The notes beneath the pieces are model-generated. The model did no database searches and was not told the origin of the DNA. It worked only from the letters and a program-made list of their open reading frames with translations. Below are positions 23,152 to 34,413 of a stretch of DNA of 64,000 nt, in pieces. A program made the position numbers and the translations under genes. How positions within the stretch are numbered: the first letter of the stretch is position 1; each line of letters opens with the position of its first letter. The DNA comes from Silvania hatchlandensis (lineage in GTDB: Bacteria; Pseudomonadota; Gammaproteobacteria; Enterobacterales; Enterobacteriaceae), in NCBI RefSeq assembly GCF_025564065.1, contig NZ_JAMGZK010000055.1, positions 62,001 through 126,000 on the forward strand. The letters are read 5' to 3'.

Positions 23152-23712
23152 ATGCAAACGAAAAAAACTGAAATTTGGGTAGGCGTATTTGTGTTGCTGG
23201 CACTGCTGGCAGCGCTCTTTTTAAGCTTTAAAGTGGCGGATGTCACGACGATCCGCACCGAGCCGACATACCGTATTTATGCCACCTTCGACAACATTGG
23301 CGGCCTGAAAAATCGCTCGCCGGTGCGTATTGGTGGCGTGGTGGTCGGGCGTGTGGCGGACATTACGCTGGATGAGAAAAGCTACTTGCCTCGCGTTGCG
23401 CTGGATATTGAAGAGCGCTACAACCATATCCCGGATACCAGTTCCCTTTCTATCCGTACCTCCGGCCTGCTGGGTGAACAATATCTGGCGCTGAACGTCG
23501 GTTTTGAAGATCCCGAACTGGGAACGACTATTCTTAAAGATGGCGGTGTGATTCAGGATACGAAGTCAGCCATGGTATTAGAAGATATGATTGGTCAGTT
23601 CCTTTACAACAGCAACAGTAAAGGCGGCGATCAGGATCAGGCTGCTCAGACACCCGCGCAAACCGATGCTGTGCCGTCCGCTGGTACGACGAATTCATCT
23701 CAGGAGAAGTAA
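23152..23712 (+). CDS. mlaD: Phospholipid ABC transporter substrate-binding protein MlaD
   Basis: Membrane-anchored MCE-domain protein that forms a hexameric ring on MlaFE and holds lipids in its central pore. One N-terminal helix (about 7-27) precedes the MCE domain (YRIYATFDNIGGLKNRSPV, SIRTSGLLGEQYLAL) and a variable, Gln/Ala/Ser-rich tail. The start MQTKKTEIW gives 186 residues, three more than E. coli through the divergent tail. Confidence 0.96.
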   Translation: MQTKKTEIWVGVFVLLALLAALFLSFKVADVTTIRTEPTYRIYATFDNIGGLKNRSPVRIGGVVVGRVADITLDEKSYLPRVALDIEERYNHIPDTSSLSIRTSGLLGEQYLALNVGFEDPELGTTILKDGGVIQDTKSAMVLEDMIGQFLYNSNSKGGDQDQAAQTPAQTDAVPSAGTTNSSQEK

Positions 23713-23715
23713 TTC

Positions 23716-24351
23716 ATGTTTAAACGACTGTTAATGGTTGCCATGCTGATGATTGCCCCTCTGACTGCGGCAAATGCAGCCGATCAGACCAATCCTTATC
23801 AACAGATGACCGAAGCGGCAAAGAAAACCTTTGATCGCCTTAAAAATGAACAACCTAAGATTCGTTCTAATCCCGATTACCTGCGTGATGTGGTTGATCA
23901 GGAGCTGCTGCCTTATGTGCAGGTGAAATATGCCGGTGCACTGGTGCTGGGTCGTTACTACAAAGACGCGACCCCGGCGCAGCGTGAAGCCTATTTCACT
24001 GCGTTTCGTGAATACCTGAAACAAGCTTATGGTCAGGCGCTGGCGATGTACCACGGTCAGACCTATCAGATAGCCCCTGCACAGCCGCTGGGTGATGCGA
24101 CTATCGTGCCTATTCGCGTAACCATCATCGATCCGAACGGTCGCCCACCGGTGCGCCTGGACTTCCAGTGGCGTAAGAACAGCCAGAGTGGCAACTGGCA
24201 GGCGTACGATATGATTGCTGAAGGGGTGAGCATGATCACCACCAAGCAAAACGAATGGAGCGATCTGCTGCGTACCAAAGGTATCGACGGTCTGACCGCG
24301 CAGCTGAACAGTATCTCGCGCCAGAAAATCACCCTGGAAGAGAAGAAATAA
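23716..24351 (+). CDS. mlaC: Periplasmic phospholipid-binding protein MlaC
   Basis: Soluble periplasmic shuttle for phospholipids between MlaA-OmpC and MlaD. The 211-residue protein has a signal peptide ending AANA at residue 21 and a Tol-Toc/Ttg2-type domain ([33 protein letters not shown]). Its stop overlaps the mlaB ATG (TAATG). Confidence 0.96.
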   Translation: MFKRLLMVAMLMIAPLTAANAADQTNPYQQMTEAAKKTFDRLKNEQPKIRSNPDYLRDVVDQELLPYVQVKYAGALVLGRYYKDATPAQREAYFTAFREYLKQAYGQALAMYHGQTYQIAPAQPLGDATIVPIRVTIIDPNGRPPVRLDFQWRKNSQSGNWQAYDMIAEGVSMITTKQNEWSDLLRTKGIDGLTAQLNSISRQKITLEEKK

Positions 24352-24644
24352 TGCTGCCGCAGCTCAGCTGGGTCCGCGAGGGGGAAACGTTACTACTCTC
24401 TGGTGAGCTGGATCAGGATTTTCTGAATCCTCTGTGGGATGCGCGACACGAAGCGATGCAGGGCATTTCCTGCATCGATCTCGGCGGTGTTTTACGCGTT
24501 GATACCGCAGGGGTTGCGCTGCTGGTCCATCTGGTGGCGACGGGCAAACAGCAAGGGCGGCAGGTCTCGCTTTCTGGCATTAGCGACAACGTCATGACCC
24601 TGGCTCAGCTTTATAATTTGCCAGCAGACGTTTTACCTCGCTAA
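24351..24644 (+). CDS. mlaB: STAS-domain protein MlaB of the phospholipid transporter
   Basis: Cytoplasmic STAS-domain subunit that binds MlaF and is needed for MlaFEDB stability. At 97 residues it matches E. coli in length, with the core CIDLGGVLRVDTAGVALLVHL and the near-invariant end YNLPADVLPR. The first 20 residues diverge from E. coli. A longer frame beginning at 24255 would overlap mlaC by about 100 bases and is rejected. A terminator follows. Confidence 0.94.
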   Translation: MLPQLSWVREGETLLLSGELDQDFLNPLWDARHEAMQGISCIDLGGVLRVDTAGVALLVHLVATGKQQGRQVSLSGISDNVMTLAQLYNLPADVLPR

Positions 24645-24666
24645 CTTTTTCAGTACGTTACTATAG

Positions 24667-24699
24667 AAAGCCTCGACAGTTTCTTCGTCGGGGCTTTTT
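24667..24699 (+). terminator. Rho-independent terminator after mlaB
   Basis: Stem AAAGCCTCGAC with GTCGGGGCTTT (one T-G pair), a nine-base loop, then five T residues. It ends the mlaFEDCB transcript. Confidence 0.85.
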
Positions 24700-24770
24700 G
24701 CTTGTTTAAGACTGCCTCACTTTGCTCTAAGATGTTGGGCTTGTTTTCACTACCAGATGATAAAGAACCC

Positions 24771-25025
24771 ATGGAAAATCATGAAATCCAGACCGTGCTG
24801 ATGAACGCACTTGCCCTTCAGGAAGTCCACGTCTCCGGCGATGGCAGTCACTTTCAGGTTATTGCTGTGGGTGAGGTATTCGACGGCATGAGCCGCGTGA
24901 AGAAACAGCAGGCTGTCTATGCGCCGCTGATGGAATATATCGCGGATAATCGTATCCATGCCCTGTCGATCAAAGCGTTCACCCCAACTGAATGGGCACG
25001 CGATCGCAAACTAAACGGTTTTTGA
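24771..25025 (+). CDS. ibaG: BolA-family acid-stress protein IbaG
   Basis: An 84-residue BolA-fold protein (formerly yrbA) that binds Fe-S clusters with the monothiol glutaredoxin Grx4 in E. coli and responds to acid stress. It has the motifs [17 protein letters not shown] and [12 protein letters not shown], and the C-terminal [13 protein letters not shown]. The start MENHEIQ is chosen because it gives the E. coli length; upstream in-frame ATGs lie in the terminator region. It is 51 bases upstream of murA. Confidence 0.94.
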   Translation: MENHEIQTVLMNALALQEVHVSGDGSHFQVIAVGEVFDGMSRVKKQQAVYAPLMEYIADNRIHALSIKAFTPTEWARDRKLNGF

Positions 25026-25073
25026 GCTGAGGGTGAAATGCCCGCAGCACGGTTGAATTTATACAGAGAGTAA

Positions 25074-26336
<1,263 letters not shown>

Positions 26337-26344
26337 TCGTTCGG

Positions 26345-26377
26345 GCAGCCCCCTGCCACAAGTGACCGGGGGGTTGC
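26345..26377 (+). terminator. Weak terminator-like hairpin after murA
   Basis: A GCAGCCCCC arm can pair with GGGGGTTGC across a 15-base loop, followed only by TATT. It lies 9 bases after the murA stop and faces sfsB. Confidence 0.4.
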
Positions 26378-26396
26378 TATTCCGTTGATGAGAACG

Positions 26397-26684
26397 TCAA
26401 TCCTGGCGTTCTTTTGCGGATCTTCTCTGGCGCATCATGCGCGTTCTGTCGACAAATTCGTGGGTTATCGGGTCATGATAGCGCGAGGGCCAGATTGTCC
26501 AGGGATCGGTTCCCAGCGCGGTTGCAATGATCAGTTCTCCCTTAGGCCATGGGCGCGTCAGCGCATTTGCCAGGGTGGAAGAACTGAGGCCATTGCGGCG
26601 TGATTCCGCGGCCAGTGACGTTCCCTTTTTACGCAGCGCGGCGATAATATCTGCCGGGTGCCAGTCGGTATATTTCTTCTCCAT
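26397..26684 (-). CDS. sfsB: Ner-like DNA-binding transcriptional regulator SfsB (Nlp)
   Basis: A 95-residue protein resembling the Ner repressors of Mu-type phages and E. coli SfsB, which helps maltose gene activation in the absence of CRP. The helix-turn-helix region spans about residues 10-50 (DIIAALRKKGTSLAAESRRNGLSSSTLANAL), followed by the invariant RPWPKGELIIA..LGTDPWTIWPSRY. The start MEKKYTDWHP has AAGGGA seven bases upstream; the longer frame (26792) adds 36 residues absent from relatives. The 228 bases upstream, towards ispB, hold no gene. Confidence 0.92.
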   Translation of the reverse strand: MEKKYTDWHPADIIAALRKKGTSLAAESRRNGLSSSTLANALTRPWPKGELIIATALGTDPWTIWPSRYHDPITHEFVDRTRMMRQRRSAKERQD

Positions 26685-26890
26685 TCCGTTGTCCCTTTGT
26701 TCAGGTGCATTCACGTCATTCGTCTTAAATGACGCTGTTACTATACCTTCTTCGAACAAGGGTTCTAAAAAGTTCGCGTTACTGTGAGCCACATTCAGAT
26801 TTTGCCAGGGCTTTATTCATGCGGTCTGTAAGCGAATTCATTAACAACGTTATGGAAAATATTCGAAACTTATAAGAACTCTCAGTTGAC

Positions 26891-26914
26891 AAAAAAGAGA
26901 GTCCATTTACTCTC
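26891..26914 (-). terminator. Rho-independent terminator of ispB
   Basis: On the reverse strand GAGAGT and ACTCTC arms around AAATGG are followed by six T residues. The first arm overlaps the ispB stop codon. Confidence 0.8.
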
Positions 26915-27884
26915 AGCGATCGCGCTGAACAGCAATATGTGCGAGGCCGATAAGGGCATCTCGCCACTGGCTATCAGGGATGACCTGCAGTGCGCCGATG
27001 GCTTTATCGGCCTCTTCCTCAGCACGCTGTCGCGTCCATTCCAGGGAACCACAGGCTGCCATTGCTTCCAGTACGGGCTCCAGAAGGTGTCGGCCATTGC
27101 CTTGCTCGATGGCTTCACGAATCAGCTTCGCCTGCTCTGGAGTGCCGTTGCGCATCGCATGCAGCAGCGGAAGCGTCGGTTTGCCTTCGTTCAGGTCATC
27201 ACCCACATTTTTGCCCAGCGTTTCGCCATCGGCGCTGTAATCGAGCAAATCGTCGATCAGCTGGAAGGCGGTACCCAGATAGCGACCATAATCCTGCAGA
27301 CCACGTTCCTGCTCCTCGCTACAGCCTGCAAGTAACCCAGAGCATTGCGCCGCGGCTTCAAAAAGACGCGCGGTTTTGCTGTAGATCACCCGCATGTAGT
27401 TCTCTTCGGTGATGTTCGGATCGTTGACGTTCATCAGTTGCAGGACTTCGCCTTCCGCAATCACGTTCACCGCTTTGGACATCACCTCGAGCACTTTCAG
27501 CGATCCCAGGCTGGTCATCATCTGGAAGGCGCGGGTATAGATAAAGTCGCCGACCAGCACGCTGGCGGCGTTACCGAATGCCGCGTTAGCGGTGGCTTTA
27601 CCGCGACGCATATCCGATTCATCGACAACGTCATCATGCAACAGTGTTGCGGTATGGATAAATTCGATCAGGGCCGCAATCGTAACGTGCGCATTTCCTT
27701 GATAGCCAACCGCGCGTGCGGCCAGCACAGCGATCATCGGACGGATGCGTTTACCTCCGCCGCTGACGATGTAATAACCCAACTGATTGATTAGTTGAAC
27801 GTCAGAATCGAGCTGTTCCAGAATTGCTGCATTCACACCCGCCATGTCTTGCGCGGTTAACTCATTGATTTTTTCTAAATTCAT
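26913..27884 (-). CDS. ispB: Octaprenyl diphosphate synthase
   Basis: Makes the C40 side chain of ubiquinone-8 and menaquinone-8 by condensing isopentenyl units onto farnesyl diphosphate. The 323-residue all-helical protein has both aspartate-rich motifs, LLHDDVVDESD and QLIDDLLDY. The start MNLEKINELT matches E. coli; a start ten codons earlier is possible in frame. It is divergent from rplU across a 257-base region. Confidence 0.97.
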   Translation of the reverse strand: MNLEKINELTAQDMAGVNAAILEQLDSDVQLINQLGYYIVSGGGKRIRPMIAVLAARAVGYQGNAHVTIAALIEFIHTATLLHDDVVDESDMRRGKATANAAFGNAASVLVGDFIYTRAFQMMTSLGSLKVLEVMSKAVNVIAEGEVLQLMNVNDPNITEENYMRVIYSKTARLFEAAAQCSGLLAGCSEEQERGLQDYGRYLGTAFQLIDDLLDYSADGETLGKNVGDDLNEGKPTLPLLHAMRNGTPEQAKLIREAIEQGNGRHLLEPVLEAMAACGSLEWTRQRAEEEADKAIGALQVIPDSQWRDALIGLAHIAVQRDR

Positions 27885-28041
27885 CGCAAAAGCCGGGCTA
27901 GTAATCCTGTTCACCCCCTATTACAAGGGCTAACGAAGGGTTCGGTTTATCAATAGTATCGCTGATTGTACTGAAAAAACGCGTCAGATAAACGTTACCG
28001 TACATGTTGTCTTTTTTTTCTTCATCTGTTGATGGTAGCAC

Positions 28042-28070
28042 TTGTCAAAGGCTCGCGTTTTGCGTAATAT
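28042..28070 (+). promoter_or_regulatory. Predicted sigma-70 promoter of rplU-rpmA
   Basis: A TTGTCA box, a 17-base spacer and TAATAT are followed by a GC-rich discriminator TCGCGCCC, the arrangement typical of growth-rate- and ppGpp-controlled ribosomal promoters. The predicted transcript start lies about 65 bases before the rplU ATG. Confidence 0.75.
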
Positions 28071-28096
28071 TCGCGCCCTATTGTGAATATTTATAG

Positions 28097-28453
<357 letters not shown>

Positions 28454-28472
28454 GACCTGAGGAGAGATTTAA

Positions 28473-28730
<258 letters not shown>

Positions 28731-28755
28731 GGTTTTCTCGGTCCGGTAACGGATT

Positions 28756-28785
28756 AAAGCCCCGCAACGTGTTGCGGGGCTTTTT
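28756..28785 (+). terminator. Rho-independent terminator after rpmA
   Basis: AAAGCCCCGCAAC pairs with GTTGCGGGGCTTT, followed by further T residues. Read-through would be needed to reach yhbE-obgE from the rplU promoter. Confidence 0.9.
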
Positions 28786-28826
28786 ACATTGGAAACCCGG
28801 TAATTTTTTCTGTAGGGAAAACGGGC

Positions 28827-29792
28827 ATGAAGCAGCAAGCTGGCATTGGTATTCTTTTGGCACTCATTACTGCGATGTGCTGGGGTGCACTGCCAATTGC
28901 AATGAAGCAGGTTCTGGATGTGATGGAGCCGCCGACGGTCGTGTTCTATCGCTTCCTGATGGCCTCTGTTGGGCTAGGGACTATCCTGGCCATCAAGGGT
29001 AAGCTTCCCCCCCTGCGGATCTTTCGCAAGCCGCGCTGGCTCGTCATGCTGGCGATTGCGACGGGGGGCCTGTTCGGTAACTTCATTTTATTCAGCTCTT
29101 CCCTGCAATATCTCAGTCCTACGGCTTCGCAGGTAATCGGTCAGCTTTCACCGGTTGGCATGATGGTCGCCAGCGTCTTCATCCTCAAAGAGAAGATGCG
29201 CGGCACGCAGATTATCGGGGCGATGATGCTGCTCTGCGGTCTGGTGTTGTTCTTCAACACCAGCCTGATTGAGATATTTACCCGGCTGACGGATTACACC
29301 TGGGGCGTCATTTTCGGCGTAAGCGCCGCGGCGGTTTGGGTGAGTTACGGCGTCGCGCAAAAGGTGTTATTGCGTCGACTGGCGTCACAGCAGATCCTGT
29401 TTTTGCTGTACACTTTATGTACTATTGCATTGTTGCCGCTTGCGAAGCCGGGAGTTATCTCTCTGCTTAGCGACTGGCAGCTTGCGTGTCTGGTCTTCTG
29501 TGGGTTGAACACGCTGGTAGGTTACGGCGCACTGGCAGAAGCGATGGCACGCTGGCAGGCAGCACAGGTGAGCGCGTTAATCACGCTGACCCCGCTGTTT
29601 ACGCTGTTATTTTCAGATTTATTATCAATGGCCTGGCCCGATTTCTTCGTCAAACCGATGTTAAACCTGCTGGCTTATATCGGTGCGTTTGTCGTGGTTG
29701 CGGGCGCGATGTATTCCGCCATTGGTCATCGTCTTTGGGGACGTTGGCGCAAAAGTGAAGCGGTTGTAGTTGTCCCCCGCTCAGGCGAATGA
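28827..29792 (+). CDS. yhbE: DMT-superfamily (EamA) inner-membrane transporter YhbE
   Basis: A 321-residue membrane protein with ten predicted helices arranged as two EamA repeats (about 8-142 and 155-290), typical of drug/metabolite exporters. The substrate is unknown. It sits 15 bases upstream of obgE and is likely co-transcribed with it, as in E. coli. Confidence 0.93.
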   Translation: MKQQAGIGILLALITAMCWGALPIAMKQVLDVMEPPTVVFYRFLMASVGLGTILAIKGKLPPLRIFRKPRWLVMLAIATGGLFGNFILFSSSLQYLSPTASQVIGQLSPVGMMVASVFILKEKMRGTQIIGAMMLLCGLVLFFNTSLIEIFTRLTDYTWGVIFGVSAAAVWVSYGVAQKVLLRRLASQQILFLLYTLCTIALLPLAKPGVISLLSDWQLACLVFCGLNTLVGYGALAEAMARWQAAQVSALITLTPLFTLLFSDLLSMAWPDFFVKPMLNLLAYIGAFVVVAGAMYSAIGHRLWGRWRKSEAVVVVPRSGE

Positions 29793-30989
<1,197 letters not shown>

Positions 30990-31000
30990 TACGGTCAATG

Positions 31001-31027
31001 GCCCCCTGAATCAGGGGGCTTTTTTTT
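31001..31027 (+). terminator. Rho-independent terminator after obgE
   Basis: GCCCCCTGA and TCAGGGGGC arms are followed by eight T residues. The last T residues are part of the pmrB stop codon (TAA on the reverse strand), so the convergent genes share these bases. Confidence 0.9.
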
Positions 31028-32069
31028 AGCTCAGCGTTGTCGGCAGCCAGCACTGCACCACCAGCCCGCCTTCCGGGCGATTGTTGAGATGCAGTCTGCC
31101 GTGATGGAGCTGGATAATACGCTGCACAATGCTCAACCCCAGGCCGCTACCGCCGTAACGCTGATCGATGCGACGAAACGGCTCGGTAATCGACTGGCGA
31201 TGAGCTTCATCGATACCTGGGCCCTGATCAAGAACGCTGATTAGCGTGCCTTCATCCTGCGCCTCGAGGCGAATCTCAATGGTGGAGCCTGCTGGACTGT
31301 AGCGCACCGCATTTTCATACAGATTCCGCACCATCAGGCGAAGCAGCACGGCATCACCCTGAACCGTCAGCGAAGCAGGGTGCGGCCAGACGAGGGTATG
31401 CGTTTTGCTCTCTTGCTCAAGCGCCAGGGGGGCGAGGACCGCATCCGACCAGTTAATCGTCTCGTAGTGACCACTCGCCATCGCCTGACCGGCCCGTGCC
31501 AGCATCAGCAACTGCTCTACGGTGTGCATCAGTTGGTCAATGCGGGCGATCAGTGGCTCGGTCTGAGGCGAGCCTGATTGCGCCATCAGCTCCAGGTGCA
31601 GGCGAATACCCGCCAGCGGCGTGCGCAGCTCGTGGGCAGCGTCCGCCGTGAATAAGCGCTCCTGCTGGATGGTATGATCCAGACGGGCAAGCAGCTGATT
31701 GAGTGACGTGGTGACGGCGCCAATTTCCTCCATATCGGAATACATCGGCAGCGGGGTGAGATTATCGGCAGAGCGGTTTGCCAGGCTGGTGCGAAGCTGT
31801 TTGAGCGGGCGAGTAATCCAGCTTACGGCCCAGAACGAGAACAGCAGCGTAAAACCGACCATCACCAGGGAAGGAACCAGCAGGGAGGCGATCGCTTCGC
31901 GGATCTCTTTTTCAACGTGCTGATTGCGGGATTTTGCTGACAGGGTCTCGCTGACCAGAAAACCGATCTGTTCCCGGCTTTCATGCCATAGCCAGATCAC
32001 GCTTATCAGTTGAAAAAAAAGCAGGATCACGGCCAGTAGCACCATCAGACGACGGCGCATGCTGTTCAT
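31026..32069 (-). CDS. pmrB: PmrB/BasS-type sensor histidine kinase
   Basis: A 347-residue inner-membrane sensor with two membrane helices (about 8-28 and 62-84) and a short periplasmic loop of some 33 residues. The loop carries two ExxE motifs (E30-S-R-E33 and E55-I-R-E58), the ferric-ion sensing pattern of PmrB, within a segment closely similar to E. coli BasS (ISVIWLWHES, EIREAIASL). A HAMP linker, the phosphorylated His146 (AHELRTPLAG) and N, G1 and G2 ATPase boxes follow. Its start overlaps the pmrA stop by 4 bases. Whether this is the main polymyxin-response kinase of the species or a paralogue cannot be told from one window. Confidence 0.85.
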   Translation of the reverse strand: MNSMRRRLMVLLAVILLFFQLISVIWLWHESREQIGFLVSETLSAKSRNQHVEKEIREAIASLLVPSLVMVGFTLLFSFWAVSWITRPLKQLRTSLANRSADNLTPLPMYSDMEEIGAVTTSLNQLLARLDHTIQQERLFTADAAHELRTPLAGIRLHLELMAQSGSPQTEPLIARIDQLMHTVEQLLMLARAGQAMASGHYETINWSDAVLAPLALEQESKTHTLVWPHPASLTVQGDAVLLRLMVRNLYENAVRYSPAGSTIEIRLEAQDEGTLISVLDQGPGIDEAHRQSITEPFRRIDQRYGGSGLGLSIVQRIIQLHHGRLHLNNRPEGGLVVQCWLPTTLS

Positions 32070-32728
32070 TTTTGGCTCTCCAGACGATAGCCTACGCCAC
32101 GTACGGTTTTGATCCGGTCTCTGCCGAGCTTACGTCGCAGATTATGAATATGAACCTCAAGGGTGTTCGAGCCCGGATCGTCCTGCCAGGAGTAAATATC
32201 CTGCTGCAACGTTTCGCGGTGGACGGTTTGCCCGGTACGCATGATCAGCCGTGTCAGCAGGGCAAACTCTTTGGGCGTGATTTCAACCGGCAGGGAGTGC
32301 TGTAGAACCTGCTGGGTCTGCAGGTTCAGGGTCAGATCGCCGTCGCTGAGCAGATTATCGCTGTGCCCCTGATAGCGCCGTATCAGCGCGCGGACACGCG
32401 CCTGTAGCTCGGCCAGCGCGAAGGGTTTAACCAGATAGTCGTCAGCCCCGGAGTCGAGGCCGTTAATGCGGTCTTCCAGCGCATCACGCGCCGTCAGGAT
32501 CAGCACGGGATTGGCCACGCCCCGGCGACGCCACTGGCTCAGCAGCGTTGCGCCGTCTTTATCCGGCAACCCAAGATCAAGGATAACCAGGCTGTATTCG
32601 CCGCTCTGGATCAGCCCGTTGGCTTCGGCGGCTGTGCCTGCACAATCCAGCGTGTATCCCTCAGCAGAGAGCGCAAGCGCCAGCCCTTCCTGGAGCAGTA
32701 AATCATCTTCAACAATGAGTAGTTTCAT
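32066..32728 (-). CDS. pmrA: PmrA/BasR-type response regulator
   Basis: An OmpR-family regulator of 220 residues: a receiver domain with acidic pocket E7-D8-D9, phosphorylation site Asp51 (LVILDLGLPDKDG) and Lys in DDYLVKPFA, then a winged-helix domain (about 125-218) with TLEVHIHNLRRKLG. It resembles E. coli BasR throughout. It begins 2 bases after dacB ends, so the pair looks like part of a dacB operon. In the E. coli order, obgE and dacB are adjacent and no regulator lies between them. Confidence 0.87.
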   Translation of the reverse strand: MKLLIVEDDLLLQEGLALALSAEGYTLDCAGTAAEANGLIQSGEYSLVILDLGLPDKDGATLLSQWRRRGVANPVLILTARDALEDRINGLDSGADDYLVKPFALAELQARVRALIRRYQGHSDNLLSDGDLTLNLQTQQVLQHSLPVEITPKEFALLTRLIMRTGQTVHRETLQQDIYSWQDDPGSNTLEVHIHNLRRKLGRDRIKTVRGVGYRLESQK

Positions 32729-32730
32729 CG

Positions 32731-34164
32731 CTAGTTGTTCTGATAAATATCCTTGTAAAGCCGGCTCTCGAAGCGCACCAGCGGAATACGGCGATTGCGT
32801 TGGTCTGCAGGTTCAACCGCGTAGCCAGAAAGATACTGTACAAATGCCATTCGCTGCCCGCTGGCGGTAGTAATAAACCCGGCAAGGTTATAGACCCCCT
32901 GCAGTGAACCCGTTTTGGCGGAGACTTTGCCATCGACGCCCGCCGCATGCAGGCCCGCGCGGTACTGCAAGGAGCCGTCGTGGCCGGCGAGCGGCAGCAT
33001 CGAAATAAAGTTTAGCTCAGTATCGTGTTGGGCAATGTACTGCAGGACCTGCATCATGGTGGCTGGTGAGATCAGGTTATGTCGCGACAGGCCTGAGCCA
33101 TCCACTGCAATCGTATTGCCCAGATCAATGTTGGCCTGCTGACGCAGGATTTGCCGGACGGCATCCGAACCGGCGCGCCAGGTGCCAGGTACACCGAAGC
33201 GGGCGTGGCCAATCATGCGAAACACGGTATCGGCGATCATGTTATCGGATTTTTTCAGCATGATCTTCAGCAGATCGTGCAGCGGCGCCGACTGCTTGCT
33301 GGCGAGCACGGTGCCAGGTTCATTGGTTTGCGTCTGGCGCAACAGCGTGCCGGAGTAAGTGATTCCCGCCTGCTTGAGCTCGTCTTTCAGAATAGCCCCA
33401 GCGTAGCTCGCACCGTCCTGAATGGCGAACGCCAGCGGCAGCGGATCGGCGCGCTGCGTCAGGCAGCCGGTCACGGTAAAGCGGTTAAGATCGCCCGGCA
33501 CGACATCCAGTTCGCAGTACTGCGCTTCTGGAGAGCCTTTCGCCAGGGTACGCACCTGGCTGAACATGTTGACCGGGTAGTAAGACGCCACGCGAATAAA
33601 GGCCAGATCATCAGGCTTGGGGGCGCTGTAAAGCGAAATAGAGAAGCAGTTACGATCGACGATTGCCGCCGCTGGCGGTGCGCTAAAGCACTGGGTCATG
33701 TCATTCCACGGCCAACCCGGCGCTTTATCGTGACTGGCGAAGATGGACGTGTCGATCAGCACGTTCCCTTCAATGCGCTGGACGCCTGACTTCTTTAGCA
33801 CGGCAACCATGTTGCGCAGATCCTGACGTTTAAACGTCGGATCGCCGCCAAAACGGGCGATAAGATCGCCTTTCAGCGTGCCACTGTCGACACTGGCTTT
33901 ACTCTCCAGCGTTGTGGTGAAGCGAAAATCAGGGCCAAGTTGCAGCAGGGCGGCCAGCCCGGTGATCACCTTTTGGGTACTGGCAGGCAGCGCCATCTGC
34001 TGACTGTGATAGTCAATATCAGGTGCCTGGGCGCCCACTTTTTGCACCATCAGAGCAAGATTGGCGCCATCGGGCAGCTGATTAATGTACTCGTCCACGT
34101 TCGCTGCCTGAGCAGTGAACGCAATACTGGTGGTCAATCCGATGATAAATCTGGAAAATCGCAT
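32731..34164 (-). CDS. dacB: D-alanyl-D-alanine carboxypeptidase/endopeptidase PBP4
   Basis: Periplasmic class C penicillin-binding protein of 477 residues that trims peptidoglycan cross-links. It has a signal peptide (cleavage after AQA near residue 20), the active-site SxxK in PASTQKVITG, the SDN motif in KSDNMIAD and the KTG motif in SAKTGSLQG, with an inserted domain between the first two. It is followed at once by pmrA-pmrB. A promoter is predicted at 34195-34222. Confidence 0.97.
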   Translation of the reverse strand: MRFSRFIIGLTTSIAFTAQAANVDEYINQLPDGANLALMVQKVGAQAPDIDYHSQQMALPASTQKVITGLAALLQLGPDFRFTTTLESKASVDSGTLKGDLIARFGGDPTFKRQDLRNMVAVLKKSGVQRIEGNVLIDTSIFASHDKAPGWPWNDMTQCFSAPPAAAIVDRNCFSISLYSAPKPDDLAFIRVASYYPVNMFSQVRTLAKGSPEAQYCELDVVPGDLNRFTVTGCLTQRADPLPLAFAIQDGASYAGAILKDELKQAGITYSGTLLRQTQTNEPGTVLASKQSAPLHDLLKIMLKKSDNMIADTVFRMIGHARFGVPGTWRAGSDAVRQILRQQANIDLGNTIAVDGSGLSRHNLISPATMMQVLQYIAQHDTELNFISMLPLAGHDGSLQYRAGLHAAGVDGKVSAKTGSLQGVYNLAGFITTASGQRMAFVQYLSGYAVEPADQRNRRIPLVRFESRLYKDIYQNN

Positions 34165-34194
34165 AATCTCGCGCTAACAACCCGGAAGCAAACC

Positions 34195-34222
34195 GTCATA
34201 CTACGGCCCAACGCCCTGTAAA
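34195..34222 (-). promoter_or_regulatory. Candidate promoter of dacB-pmrA-pmrB
   Basis: On the reverse strand TTTACA and TATGAC are separated by 16 bases, about 30 bases upstream of the dacB ATG. It is divergent from the greA promoter and adjacent to it. Confidence 0.45.
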
Positions 34223-34229
34223 GTAAACG

Positions 34230-34258
34230 ATGACCCATACTGAACTTCGCGGTAAAAT
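34230..34258 (+). promoter_or_regulatory. Predicted promoter of GraL/greA
   Basis: ATGACC and TAAAAT are separated by 17 bases. The expected transcript start near 34265 would produce the GraL leader RNA. Confidence 0.6.
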
Positions 34259-34264
34259 ACGTAT

Positions 34265-34318
34265 CAAATTGAAAAATTGCTGCTGACCTGGAACTTTGCT
34301 TCCGGGTCAGTTTTCTTT
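34265..34318 (+). ncRNA. graL: GraL leader sRNA upstream of greA
   Basis: A short transcript is predicted between the promoter at 34230-34258 and a terminator hairpin whose arms CTGACCTGGA and TCCGGGTCAG (34283-34310) are followed by TTTTCTTTT. E. coli greA has the same organisation: most transcripts end in the leader as GraL RNAs and a minority continue into greA, with GreA itself affecting the ratio. Exact ends are inferred. Confidence 0.65.
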
Positions 34319-34413
34319 TGCCTCTGACTTATGCCAGGCTGTGATGCCTGCGGAGGCAGTAGTCGGGGCGGTTAGCCACCGCACCCAACAGGAATGTTTA
34401 AGAGGTATAACAA

